Of a DNA stretch of 64,000 bases, positions 1-6,749 are shown one piece after another; positions within the stretch are counted from its first letter, which is position 1; every line of letters begins with the position of its first letter. Location of the stretch: the NCBI RefSeq assembly GCF_026004115.1, contig NZ_BPIM01000001.1:1426001-1490000 (forward strand). The letters run 5' to 3'. A model generated the notes under the pieces. The model searched no databases. It was not told the DNA's origin and was given only the letters and a program-made list of their open reading frames with translations. This DNA comes from Meiothermus sp. (lineage in GTDB: Bacteria > Deinococcota > Deinococci > Deinococcales > Thermaceae). A program made the translations under genes and the position numbers.

Positions 1-1
1 G

Positions 2-337
2 TTTGGGGCTTTTATCGAGTTTCCCACGGGAGAATCGGGGCTGGTACACATCTCGCAGGTGGCCCACGAGTTTGTCAAGAACATCCGCGATCACCTGAAC
101 GAAGGCGATGTGGTCTCGGTGCTGGTGCTGGGCCGCGACGACAAGGGCCGCCTCGACCTCTCCATCAAGGAGCTCACCCCAGCCCCCGTCGAACCCCCCC
201 GGCCCAAGCGCTTACCCCGCCAGGCCCCCGAGTTTGAAAACAAACTCAAAAGCTTTTTGCGCGGCTCAGGTGGTTTTGGTGGCGGTGGAGGCAGCAAAAA
301 GCCGGGCGGTGGAAAGGGTGGGCGCAAGCGCCGCTAA
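2..337 (+). CDS. S1-domain RNA-binding protein, 5' truncated by window edge
   Basis: The reading frame is open from the first bases of the window, so the start lies upstream. The visible N-terminal part (FGAFIEF ... GLVHISQVA ... GDVVSVLVLGRDDKGRLDLSIKEL) is the second half of an S1 OB-fold, which binds single-stranded RNA. It is followed by a basic, glycine-rich tail (FGGGGGSKKPGGGKGGRKRR) that probably adds non-specific RNA affinity. The short size and single S1 domain resemble YabR/GSP13-like proteins rather than ribosomal protein S1, but the missing 5' part prevents a firm choice. It converges on fabI, with a MITE-like repeat between the two. Confidence 0.85.
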   Translation, partial: FGAFIEFPTGESGLVHISQVAHEFVKNIRDHLNEGDVVSVLVLGRDDKGRLDLSIKELTPAPVEPPRPKRLPRQAPEFENKLKSFLRGSGGFGGGGGSKKPGGGKGGRKRR

Positions 338-675
338 GGCATTGGCGCATATATTTTGAAGGATGACCCGACCGGCCAGCCCTTAGGGTTTACGACAGCA
401 CAGGTTGAAATGAGAATCCAAAGCGGAGTTGGCCCCACTTCTTTGGTTTTTTCCGCCCACGTATTGCCAGGCGGCTTCGGATTGTCCTCATTCAAAATGG
501 ACAGCGTCTTGGGCGCCATCCGGCCCGTTGCACATGCAAATGACAAAGGTGGGCGGTGTGCCTTTGCTAGAAGCTTTCAGCCATGAACCTTTGTGAGCCC
601 TGCTTGCTCCAGGGTCAAGGCAGGAACCAATGAGCGAGGAACCAAAACCCTCTAGCGGTAGTGTCCTACGGGTAA
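338..675. other. Intergenic stretch without a recognised gene
   Basis: About 340 bp lie between the S1 gene and the repeat element. Short open frames exist on both strands (about 70 codons each) but none has a convincing ribosome-binding site or a recognised motif. A decayed gene is possible. I could not identify one. Confidence 0.4.
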
Positions 676-908
676 TACCAGATTCGGTTAGTTCGCCACC
701 CTTCGGTGACGAACTAACAGGGCCGAAGTTATCCGCGTAGCGGAGGGCGATACCGCCCCTTGGAAGTTATCCGCGTAGCGGAGGGCGTAAGCCCCTTTGG
801 AAGGGAGACGCTTTTTTCGCCGACCGTTCGGGAGGGGTGTGCTCTAGGATTCAAAAAGACAACCTATGGGATTTTGGTCTTTTGAACTGTCTTTTTGAAT
901 CCGGTATA
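676..908 (+). repeat. MITE-like dispersed element, copy 1
   Basis: The ends read ATACCAGATTCGG and GAATCCGGTAT, an 11-bp terminal inverted repeat with one mismatch. In order it contains a left hairpin with arms GTTAGTTCG/CGAACTAAC, two copies of a roughly 38-bp unit built on TTATCCGCGTAGCGGAGGGC, a fixed segment (GACCGTTCGGGAGGGGTG), and a right hairpin with arms ending AAAGACA/TGTCTTT. It lies between convergent genes (S1 gene and fabI). No coding capacity. Four further copies are in this window. Confidence 0.85.
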
Positions 909-915
909 ACCCATA

Positions 916-1710
916 TCAGGCTCCTTCTTCATCAAAGCTCATGCCCATGATGCTGTAGCCTGCATCCACGTATACCGTCTGGCCGGTGGTTCCGCTGGAC
1001 AGGGGAGAGAGCAGGTACAGGCCCAGGTTCCCCACCTCCTCGTGGGTAATCATGCGCCCCAGGGGGGCGGTGGCGTTGTACTTGGCCACCATCTTGCGAA
1101 AGCCGGGGATGCTCATGGCGGCAACGGTGCGGATGGCCCCTGCGCTGACCGCATTGACCCGGATGTTCTTCTTACCGAGCTCGTAGGCCAGGTAGCGTAC
1201 GCTGGCTTCCAGGGCGGCCTTGGCAATGCCCATCACGTTGTATTTGGGCACCACCTTCTCGGAAGCGTAGTAGGTTAGGGTAACCAGACTGCCCCCTTCG
1301 CGCAGGAGCGGCTCGGCCTCGCGGGCCACCGCCACCAGCGAATAGGCCGAGACTTGCAGGGCAGTGTTCCAGTCAGCGGCGGTGGTATCAATAAACCGCC
1401 CTTCCATGGCCGGGCGGGGGGCAAAGGCAACCGAATGCACTAGATAATCCAGTCCTCCCCAGGCGCTCTGCAGATCGGCAAACATGGCCTTGAGGGCGGT
1501 TTCGTCGGTTACGTCCACCTGATACAGGCGCTGGTTGGGGCGCCCGGCGGTGAGCTTTTCGAGTTTTTCCCGCAGCCTCTCCCCCTGGTAGCTAAAGGCT
1601 ATTTCGGCCCCAGCAGCATGCAGTTTTTCGGCGATGGCCCAGCCCAGGCTGTGCTCGTTGGTTACGCCCATGACCAGGGCTTTCTTGCCGGACAAGTCAA
1701 TACAGACCAT
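916..1710 (-). CDS. fabI: Enoyl-[acyl-carrier-protein] reductase (NADH), FabI
   Basis: Short-chain dehydrogenase that performs the last reduction of the fatty-acid elongation cycle (trans-2-enoyl-ACP to acyl-ACP) in the cytosol. The N-terminal nucleotide-binding segment has the FabI form (ALVMGVTNEHSLGWAIA), and the FabI-type catalytic pair Y157-x6-K164 is present in YNVMGIAK, with Y147 of the YY motif upstream. The C-terminal G-QTVYVDAGYSIMG is typical of FabI. Length (264 aa) is normal. It is monocistronic here, and its 3' end faces a MITE-like repeat. Confidence 0.95.
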   Translation of the reverse strand: MVCIDLSGKKALVMGVTNEHSLGWAIAEKLHAAGAEIAFSYQGERLREKLEKLTAGRPNQRLYQVDVTDETALKAMFADLQSAWGGLDYLVHSVAFAPRPAMEGRFIDTTAADWNTALQVSAYSLVAVAREAEPLLREGGSLVTLTYYASEKVVPKYNVMGIAKAALEASVRYLAYELGKKNIRVNAVSAGAIRTVAAMSIPGFRKMVAKYNATAPLGRMITHEEVGNLGLYLLSPLSSGTTGQTVYVDAGYSIMGMSFDEEGA

Positions 1711-1981
1711 AACCCCCGTATCTTACCCGCACCGCCTCGAGGATTGGCAATCCCTTGGTGGAGTTTCGAACAGATTCCGACCGCTTCCTGGCAAAGCGTT
1801 CCGCAGGTTGCTTTTACGCCTCTGAACCAATCCTCATAAAACCCTATTAGAATAATGTCTACAACAGGTTGTTTAGATTATTACCAATAGTGGGACATTT
1901 CTCACTACCGCAGGTGACAATCCTGAGACTATAAACATTCTTCAAATGCACGAATCTCTTTCGGCAGCAAGGGAGGTAGAT

Positions 1982-2209
1982 ATGCAGACGCTCCAACAGG
2001 GGGTGGCAACCATGGGAGGCATTCAGTGTGAGTGGGTTCCGGGCACCATGAACCAGGTCAAGGTTCGCTTGCCGGGCCATGATGTACAGGTGAGCCTCGA
2101 GCAGCTGCAACAGATTGCCGGGGTAGATGCAGTACACGAACTCTACCTCAAGGGCCTGATCTCCCTCCCTCTGAGCAGCAAGCTGCGCGAAGCCTTCGAT
2201 AAGGCCTAG
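1982..2209 (+). CDS. Small conserved-looking hypothetical protein (75 aa)
   Basis: The start at 1982 is chosen because GGGAGGT precedes it at normal spacing; an upstream in-frame ATG at 1946 has no such site. The product (MQTLQQGVATMGGIQCEWVP... LREAFDKA) has no signal peptide or membrane segment. It looks like a small alpha/beta protein: a hydrophobic beta-rich first half, then an amphipathic helical end. I do not recognise the family. A strong terminator follows at once, so it is probably transcribed alone. A longer antisense frame over the same bases lacks a plausible ribosome-binding site and was rejected. Confidence 0.65.
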   Translation: MQTLQQGVATMGGIQCEWVPGTMNQVKVRLPGHDVQVSLEQLQQIAGVDAVHELYLKGLISLPLSSKLREAFDKA

Positions 2210-2230
2210 CCCCGAGCGAGTTCCCATCAG

Positions 2231-2254
2231 GCGACCCTGCGGGGTCGCTTTGTT
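2231..2254 (+). terminator. Rho-independent terminator
   Basis: GCGACCC-TGC-GGGGTCGC stem-loop followed by TTTGTTGT, 22 bp after the stop codon of the small hypothetical gene. Confidence 0.75.
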
Positions 2255-2316
2255 GTGATTTGGCTAGGGGTTTCTCGCTCATGGTATTTTGTGTCCCCCG
2301 TTCAGTAGAATACGGT

Positions 2317-2850
2317 ATGCCTGCAGCCCAGGAGGGGTTGGCTCGCTTTGGCGACGCAGAGAACTGTCTCAAGCATCTGGAACGCTCGAGGCGCGAACTG
2401 GTGCGCTTTGTGGAAAGCCTTACCGACGAGCAGCTATTTCATCGGCCCGGTGCAGAGGTCTGGAGCGTTGCCGAGGTGTTGGAACACGTTTCGCTGGTGG
2501 AAGAATCGGCGGGCAAAATTATTCGTCGCTTGCGCAAGGTGGCCCTGGGCGAGGCCGAGCCTTTCCCCCCGTCTTCCCCCGGTCAGACCCGCCCCGACGG
2601 CCGCCCCCTGGCCCCGCCCCTGACGGAGCCCAAGGGGGGGCTATCCCGTGCGGCCCTGTTGGAGCGACTACAGGCCGTGCGCGAGCGCGTGCTGGCCGAG
2701 GTAGCCGAAAGCGGGGAACGTTTGTCGCACCCCCCTACCTACGCGCACCCTTTTTTTGGCGATCTGACCGCCTTGGGCTGGCTGCAAACCCTGGTCTATC
2801 ACGAGCGGCATCATTTGCGGCAAATTCAAGAACGATTGGGGGCTTTATGA
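2317..2850 (+). CDS. DinB-like (four-helix bundle) protein
   Basis: Start set at the ATG at 2317 (MPAAQEGLARFGDAENCLKH), where the DinB-type helix bundle begins; an upstream extension to 2260 looks non-conserved. Family features seen are the helix containing W-S-V-A-E-V-L-E-H-V-S (first metal-type histidine) and the C-terminal YHERHHLRQIQ, which supplies the other histidines of the metal-binding triad. DinB/YfiT-like proteins are often thiol transferases or of unknown role, so no substrate can be named. The stop overlaps the start of the next gene (ATGA), indicating translational coupling with the YpfJ-type peptidase. Confidence 0.8.
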   Translation: MPAAQEGLARFGDAENCLKHLERSRRELVRFVESLTDEQLFHRPGAEVWSVAEVLEHVSLVEESAGKIIRRLRKVALGEAEPFPPSSPGQTRPDGRPLAPPLTEPKGGLSRAALLERLQAVRERVLAEVAESGERLSHPPTYAHPFFGDLTALGWLQTLVYHERHHLRQIQERLGAL

Positions 2851-3680
2851 AATGGGAAGATCTGCGCAAGAGCCAGAATGTGGAAGACCGCCGGGGACGC
2901 GGCCCCCGCATGGGGGGCCCTGCCGGCATCGGCATAGGAGCGGTGATACTGGCCTTGCTGGGTGGGTTGTTGTTTGGGGTGAACCCTGCCGATATTCTTT
3001 CCCAACTCCAGGGCGGGCCCGTGACCACCGCCCCGGCTCCCCAAAACACACCTGCCAACGACCGGGAGGGCCAGTTTGTGCGTTCCATCGTGGGCGACCT
3101 GGAAGATACCTGGGGGCAGATGATCCAGGGCTACCGGCCCCCACAACTGGTCTTGTTCGATGGCCAGGTGGAGTCGGCCTGTGGATATGCCAGCGCAGCG
3201 GTGGGGCCTTTTTACTGTCCCCGCGATGCCAAAGTGTATCTCGACACCAGCTTTTTTGATCAGATGGAGCGCCTGGCCCGGGGGCAGACCAGCGACTTTG
3301 CCAAGGCCTACGTGATTGCCCACGAGGTGGGCCACCACATCCAGAACCTGCTGGGCATATCCGACAAGGTGCGCGCTCAGCAAGCCCGCAGTAGCCAGAC
3401 GGTGGCCAACCAGCTCTCGGTGCGCCTGGAGTTGCAGGCCGACTGTCTGGCCGGGGTCTGGGGCCACTACGCCCAGCGGCGCGGTTTGCTCGAGTTTGGC
3501 GATGTGGAGGGGGCCATTGCAGCGGCCAGCGCCATCGGCGACGACAACCTTCAGCGTCGTTCGCAGGGCTATGTGGTGCCGGAGGCCTTCACCCACGGTT
3601 CGTCGGAGCAGCGGGTGGCCTGGTTCAACCGGGGTTTCCAGAGCGGCGACCCCAACCGCTGCGATACCTTCCGCAACTAA
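2847..3680 (+). CDS. YpfJ-family neutral zinc metallopeptidase, membrane-anchored
   Basis: 277 aa starting at the ATGA overlap with the DinB-like gene. N-terminus: a charged cytoplasmic stretch with G-R-G-P-R-M-G-G, then one hydrophobic segment (about residues 26-45, GIGIGAVILALLGGLLFG), so the catalytic part is probably extracytoplasmic. The zinc motif HEVGHH is at 159-164, and the downstream ELQADC supplies the likely third ligand. CGYASAAVGPFYCPRDAKVYLD is the typical family core. Length and architecture match PF04228 (YpfJ/putative zinc peptidase). Substrate unknown. Its stop overlaps the stop of the convergent OpgC-like gene by 3 bp. Confidence 0.9.
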   Translation: MKWEDLRKSQNVEDRRGRGPRMGGPAGIGIGAVILALLGGLLFGVNPADILSQLQGGPVTTAPAPQNTPANDREGQFVRSIVGDLEDTWGQMIQGYRPPQLVLFDGQVESACGYASAAVGPFYCPRDAKVYLDTSFFDQMERLARGQTSDFAKAYVIAHEVGHHIQNLLGISDKVRAQQARSSQTVANQLSVRLELQADCLAGVWGHYAQRRGLLEFGDVEGAIAAASAIGDDNLQRRSQGYVVPEAFTHGSSEQRVAWFNRGFQSGDPNRCDTFRN

Positions 3681-4771
3681 CCGGCGGCTCTTTGCTTGCG
3701 CCACCAGCGATAGAGCTGGATAGAGGCCCAGATGCCCCCCAGGGCCAGCAGTTGTAGCCCGGTGCCCCGCCAGGGGTTTTGCGTGACCTTCCAGTAGTCG
3801 AGCAGGTTGTAGAGCGGAACCATCGCGATGAGGTGCGCGGTAAAGGTCCACAGCGAGGCCGACCCCAGGGGAATTAAGAACCAGCCCACCCCACGGGAAA
3901 GCGGCAGCCAGAACCAGGTGATGAGGATATAAAAGGCCTGCAGATACAGCGCAACCAACAGCAGCCTGGGCCATACCAATGGTTCGGTGTTGGCATCGCC
4001 CAGCACCGAACGATCCAGCCAGGGCAGCCAGCCCTGGGCATGAACCATAATGAGCGCAGCAGCCGTCAGCAAAACCCCTACCCCCAAGCCATCGCGCAGC
4101 CAGGGTCTTTGGGCCCAGAACCGGGCTAGCTCGAGGCGGTGGAAGCCTACTACCAGCCCCACAAAAAACAAAACTTGCCAGGCTGCCGGCATGAAGATCG
4201 AGGCAATGGGGGCCCCGACCACGGTGGGAAACACCTGGCTCAAGATGTACACCGCCCCCGAAACCAGCAGTACCCACCTGCCCTGCCTGCGATACAGCAG
4301 CCAGAAGGCCAGGGGGGTGAACAGCATGTACCAGACATACAGCCCCAGAATCTCCGAGCCGTTGTAGCCATCTTGCAGGGTGAAAACACCGGCCACAAAC
4401 TCCAGCACGTTTTGCTTTTTGTCCCAGGGGTCGTACCAGACCCTGAGCCCCAGCAGGCTGAGGCTCATGAAGCCCAGGGCAATCAGAACCGCCGTGCGGT
4501 AGAGCACCAGCAGCCGCGACAGAACCCGCTCGAGGGATTGCAGGAGGGTCTGGCGGCTGGCCAGGATGCCTAAGGTGAGGCCAGAGATGAAATAAAAACC
4601 CTCGGCGGCACTGATGTAAAAGTTGAGTCGACCCGAAAAAACATACAAAAACGATTCGCCGCCAATATGGTCAATGGCCATCGCGAACAGGCAAAAGCCC
4701 CGCAGCCAATCTATGCGCAAATCGCGGCTTGTAGAGTCGGAATATACCCAAGAACGTAACCAGGAGGCCAT
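3677..4771 (-). CDS. OpgC-like multi-pass membrane acyltransferase-type protein
   Basis: 364 aa with about ten hydrophobic segments. The N-terminal RIDWLRGFCLFAMAIDHIGG matches the R-D-x-LRG-x-x-L...(N/D)H signature of the OpgC/acyltransferase-3-like group, in which OpgC succinylates periplasmic glucans. Deinococcota are not known to make OPG, so the substrate is open (polysaccharide or carotenoid-glycoside acylation would be possible). It lies 54 bp downstream of the SufR-like regulator gene in the same orientation and may be co-transcribed with it. Confidence 0.75.
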   Translation of the reverse strand: MASWLRSWVYSDSTSRDLRIDWLRGFCLFAMAIDHIGGESFLYVFSGRLNFYISAAEGFYFISGLTLGILASRQTLLQSLERVLSRLLVLYRTAVLIALGFMSLSLLGLRVWYDPWDKKQNVLEFVAGVFTLQDGYNGSEILGLYVWYMLFTPLAFWLLYRRQGRWVLLVSGAVYILSQVFPTVVGAPIASIFMPAAWQVLFFVGLVVGFHRLELARFWAQRPWLRDGLGVGVLLTAAALIMVHAQGWLPWLDRSVLGDANTEPLVWPRLLLVALYLQAFYILITWFWLPLSRGVGWFLIPLGSASLWTFTAHLIAMVPLYNLLDYWKVTQNPWRGTGLQLLALGGIWASIQLYRWWRKQRAAG

Positions 4772-4825
4772 ATGCTACCCAGTATAAATTTTCAGGGTGA
4801 AGCGCTGGGTCAAAAAATGCTTGCG

Positions 4826-5431
4826 CTATGGCGAACGTTTGGTGATGAGAAAGTGGCAGGCCCGATGCCCGTTCCGCTGGCAGAAGGGGCGCTCGGCGGG
4901 CAGGCCGGTGGCCTTGGTGATCACCTTGGGCGGCAGGTTGCATACCGGCTCGAAACGTTGTCCGGTTGCGTAGTACAAGCAATTGTAGGCTTTGAGCTCC
5001 CACCCCGCCGGGGTTTCCTCCAGGGTGCCCAGCATGTCGCCGTAGTCCATGTGGGTGAGCAGGGCACGGAGCTTGGCCGGGCCCTCGAGGCCCTGAAGCT
5101 TGCGCCTTAGCTCTGCCGCCATGCTTTCAGCCACCCCGTCCAACAACCGCTCAATGAGGCCCTCGCGCTCGGCCTCGGCCAGCACGGCGTCCAGAAGCTC
5201 GGGGTAGCGTTTGGGGAAGAGGCCCTCCGAAGCCTGGGTCAACCGGTAGACCGTGGCTGGGCGACCCTTGCCTTCGCGGCGCTGTTCTCGCGCCAGCCAG
5301 CCGCTTTTTTCCAGGCTGTGCAGTTGGTGCCGAACGGCGGTCTCGCTCAGGCCTAGGTGCGCCATCAGTTCCTTGATGGTGCTGGGGCCGTGCTGTTTGA
5401 GGTATTCCATCAGGGGACGGGGGGTTTTCAT
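4826..5431 (-). CDS. ArsR/DeoR-type winged-helix regulator with C-terminal cysteine cluster (SufR-like)
   Basis: 201 aa. Residues 5-65 form a winged helix (ELMAHLGLSETAVRHQLHSL recognition region, wing with GKGRPATVYRLT). The C-terminal domain carries C151-x12-C164-x19-C184-x7-C192. Cyanobacterial SufR also has four C-terminal cysteines that hold a Fe-S cluster; the first spacing (x12) is the same, the rest differ. I infer a redox- or metal-sensing repressor. It is divergent from two DUF2892 genes, and the 131-bp spacer contains a perfect 6-2-6 palindrome (5471-5484), a good operator candidate. OpgC-like gene follows downstream. Confidence 0.75.
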   Translation of the reverse strand: MKTPRPLMEYLKQHGPSTIKELMAHLGLSETAVRHQLHSLEKSGWLAREQRREGKGRPATVYRLTQASEGLFPKRYPELLDAVLAEAEREGLIERLLDGVAESMAAELRRKLQGLEGPAKLRALLTHMDYGDMLGTLEETPAGWELKAYNCLYYATGQRFEPVCNLPPKVITKATGLPAERPFCQRNGHRACHFLITKRSP

Positions 5432-5470
5432 GCTGACTCCAGGGGGCTTGGTTTATTTTTCACTATTTTC

Positions 5471-5484
5471 GCTATTGAAATAGC
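5471..5484. promoter_or_regulatory. Candidate operator of the SufR-like regulator
   Basis: GCTATT-GA-AATAGC is a perfect inverted repeat in the AT-rich spacer between the regulator start (5431) and the first DUF2892 gene (5563). A second CTATTTT half-site-like stretch lies just 5'. Position and symmetry suit binding by a dimeric winged-helix protein. Inference only. Confidence 0.4.
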
Positions 5485-5562
5485 ACTAAATGAAGTATAC
5501 CCTTAAATCAGAGATTCGGTGCGATTTATGAACCCGAACTCACCGACTCAGAGGAGGGGAGT

Positions 5563-5775
5563 ATGAAACCCAACGAAGGTACAACCGACCGGATCATTCG
5601 CCTGGTGCTGGCAGCGGTGTTCTTCCTGCTGGCTTTTACGGTGGCCGGTGGGGTGTGGGTCTATGTGGCCGTCGGCCTGGGTGCGATCATGCTGCTGACA
5701 GCAGCCATTGGCTTCTGCCCACTGTACGCACTTTTGGGCATCAACACCTGCCCGGTACCCCAGCGCAAAGCCTAG
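5563..5775 (+). CDS. DUF2892 small membrane protein (first of tandem pair)
   Basis: 70 aa, preceded by GAGGAGGGGAGT. The N-terminal NEGTTDRIIRLVLA is the DUF2892 (YgaP C-terminal-like) signature, followed by two membrane helices (about 13-33 and 36-55). The C-terminal part has GFCPLYALLGINTCPV, with the conserved FCP-type cysteine and a second cysteine. DUF2892 domains occur alone or fused to rhodanese domains and are linked to sulfur or redox handling. No enzymatic role is established. It is divergent from the cysteine-rich regulator and followed by a paralogue at 5922. Confidence 0.85.
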   Translation: MKPNEGTTDRIIRLVLAAVFFLLAFTVAGGVWVYVAVGLGAIMLLTAAIGFCPLYALLGINTCPVPQRKA

Positions 5776-5921
5776 AGCAACGCAAGGGTGGGTCTGCCTT
5801 TGTTCACAGTTTTTTTCGCGACACGATGGGTAGAATATAAGTGGAATCGGGTCAATCAAAACCCAGGGGTGCTAGCGCCTGTAAGCGATTGATTGGCCCA
5901 TTCCCTAACGAGGAGGAAACT

Positions 5922-6125
5922 ATGGTTCCCAATGTGGGTAGCACAGACCGGCTGGTTCGCTACATTCTGGCGGTGGTGTTTTTCCTGATCGCCTTTTTTG
6001 GTAGCAGCGGCATCTGGGCCTGGGTGTTTGGTCTTTTGGGGGTGATTATGGCAGTAACCGCCACCCTCAACTTCTGCCCCATCTGGGCGGCGTTCAAAAT
6101 TAATACTCGAGGTAAAGCGACCTGA
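5922..6125 (+). CDS. DUF2892 small membrane protein (second of tandem pair)
   Basis: 67 aa, start chosen at the ATG behind AGGAGGAAAC. It is a paralogue of the gene at 5563: VGSTDRLVRYILAVVFFLIA, two membrane helices, then NFCPIWAAFKINT, keeping the FCP motif but lacking the second cysteine. The 146-bp spacer between the pair makes an internal promoter possible. A terminator follows within 20 bp, closing the unit. Confidence 0.85.
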   Translation: MVPNVGSTDRLVRYILAVVFFLIAFFGSSGIWAWVFGLLGVIMAVTATLNFCPIWAAFKINTRGKAT

Positions 6126-6141
6126 GCGCGCTCCTCCCTCG

Positions 6142-6170
6142 CCCCGGCTTTCAGGCCGGGGTTTTGTTTT
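6142..6170 (+). terminator. Rho-independent terminator after the DUF2892 pair
   Basis: CCCCGGC-TTTCAG-GCCGGGG followed by TTTTGTTTT. Confidence 0.85.
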
Positions 6171-6179
6171 GGGTCAGCG

Positions 6180-6577
6180 CATGGGGCGGAAGGGTGTTGA
6201 TGGCACCTCGAGCCCCCCACAGCAACCAGAAGGTCAGAGAAAAACAAAGGCCACCAGCAAAAATAGCGTCCCTGGCCCCTGAGCCTGGTATACCGCACCC
6301 CCCACCGGCCCGGCAATCAGGTGGGCCAGGCCAAAGGCCAGCCCGTTGCGCAGGCTTTGCAGGGTGCTGACCCGATGGGCTTTGGCACGGGCGTCCACAA
6401 TCCGTACCGAACCCACGAAAAACAGGCCGAACCCATCCCGACCAGCATCCCACAGGGCAGCATCAGCACCGGGCTGTTGGCCAGGGCCATGCTGACATAG
6501 GCTGGTGATCTGGTAACCAGGAACTCGGTGTACACCGCAGTCCCTCTCCATGAGCTGCACATGGCAATTTTGCCCAA
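6180..6577 (-). pseudogene. Decayed MFS transporter (C-terminal half)
   Basis: The minus strand encodes, in pieces spread over three frames, the last helices of an MFS permease: AVYTEFLVTRSPAYVSMALANS in one frame, then STLQSLRNGLAFGLAHLIAG with a following P-V-G-G-A-V-Y-Q in another, then LTFWLLWGARGA in a third. At least two frameshifts and a missing N-terminal half make it non-functional. The segment resembles MFS_1_like (LacY/NupG-type) C-termini. It explains why the DUF2892 terminator is followed by 600 bp without an intact gene. Confidence 0.6.
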
Positions 6578-6749
6578 TTAACCCGCTTCAAAACGCGCCA
6601 CAAAACAAGTTGCCCGTGCACTGGGCATGCCAAGGTAATGTCAAAAGAAACGCACCTTTGCGGTAAGCTGGGCCTAACCGTTTTTTTGACTGGGCTTGTT
6701 CGCTACACTGCCCTGACGGTAGGTTAATACAGTTCGGCAGGAGGTTTGC

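Noticed and set aside
1859-2227. A 122-codon frame antisense to the small hypothetical gene at 1982
   Set aside because: No Shine-Dalgarno, while the plus-strand gene has GGGAGGT at correct spacing and a following terminator.
2826-4277. A 483-codon minus-strand frame over the YpfJ and OpgC-like genes
   Set aside because: Out of frame with the OpgC-like gene and antisense to the zinc peptidase; composition is that of a shadow frame.
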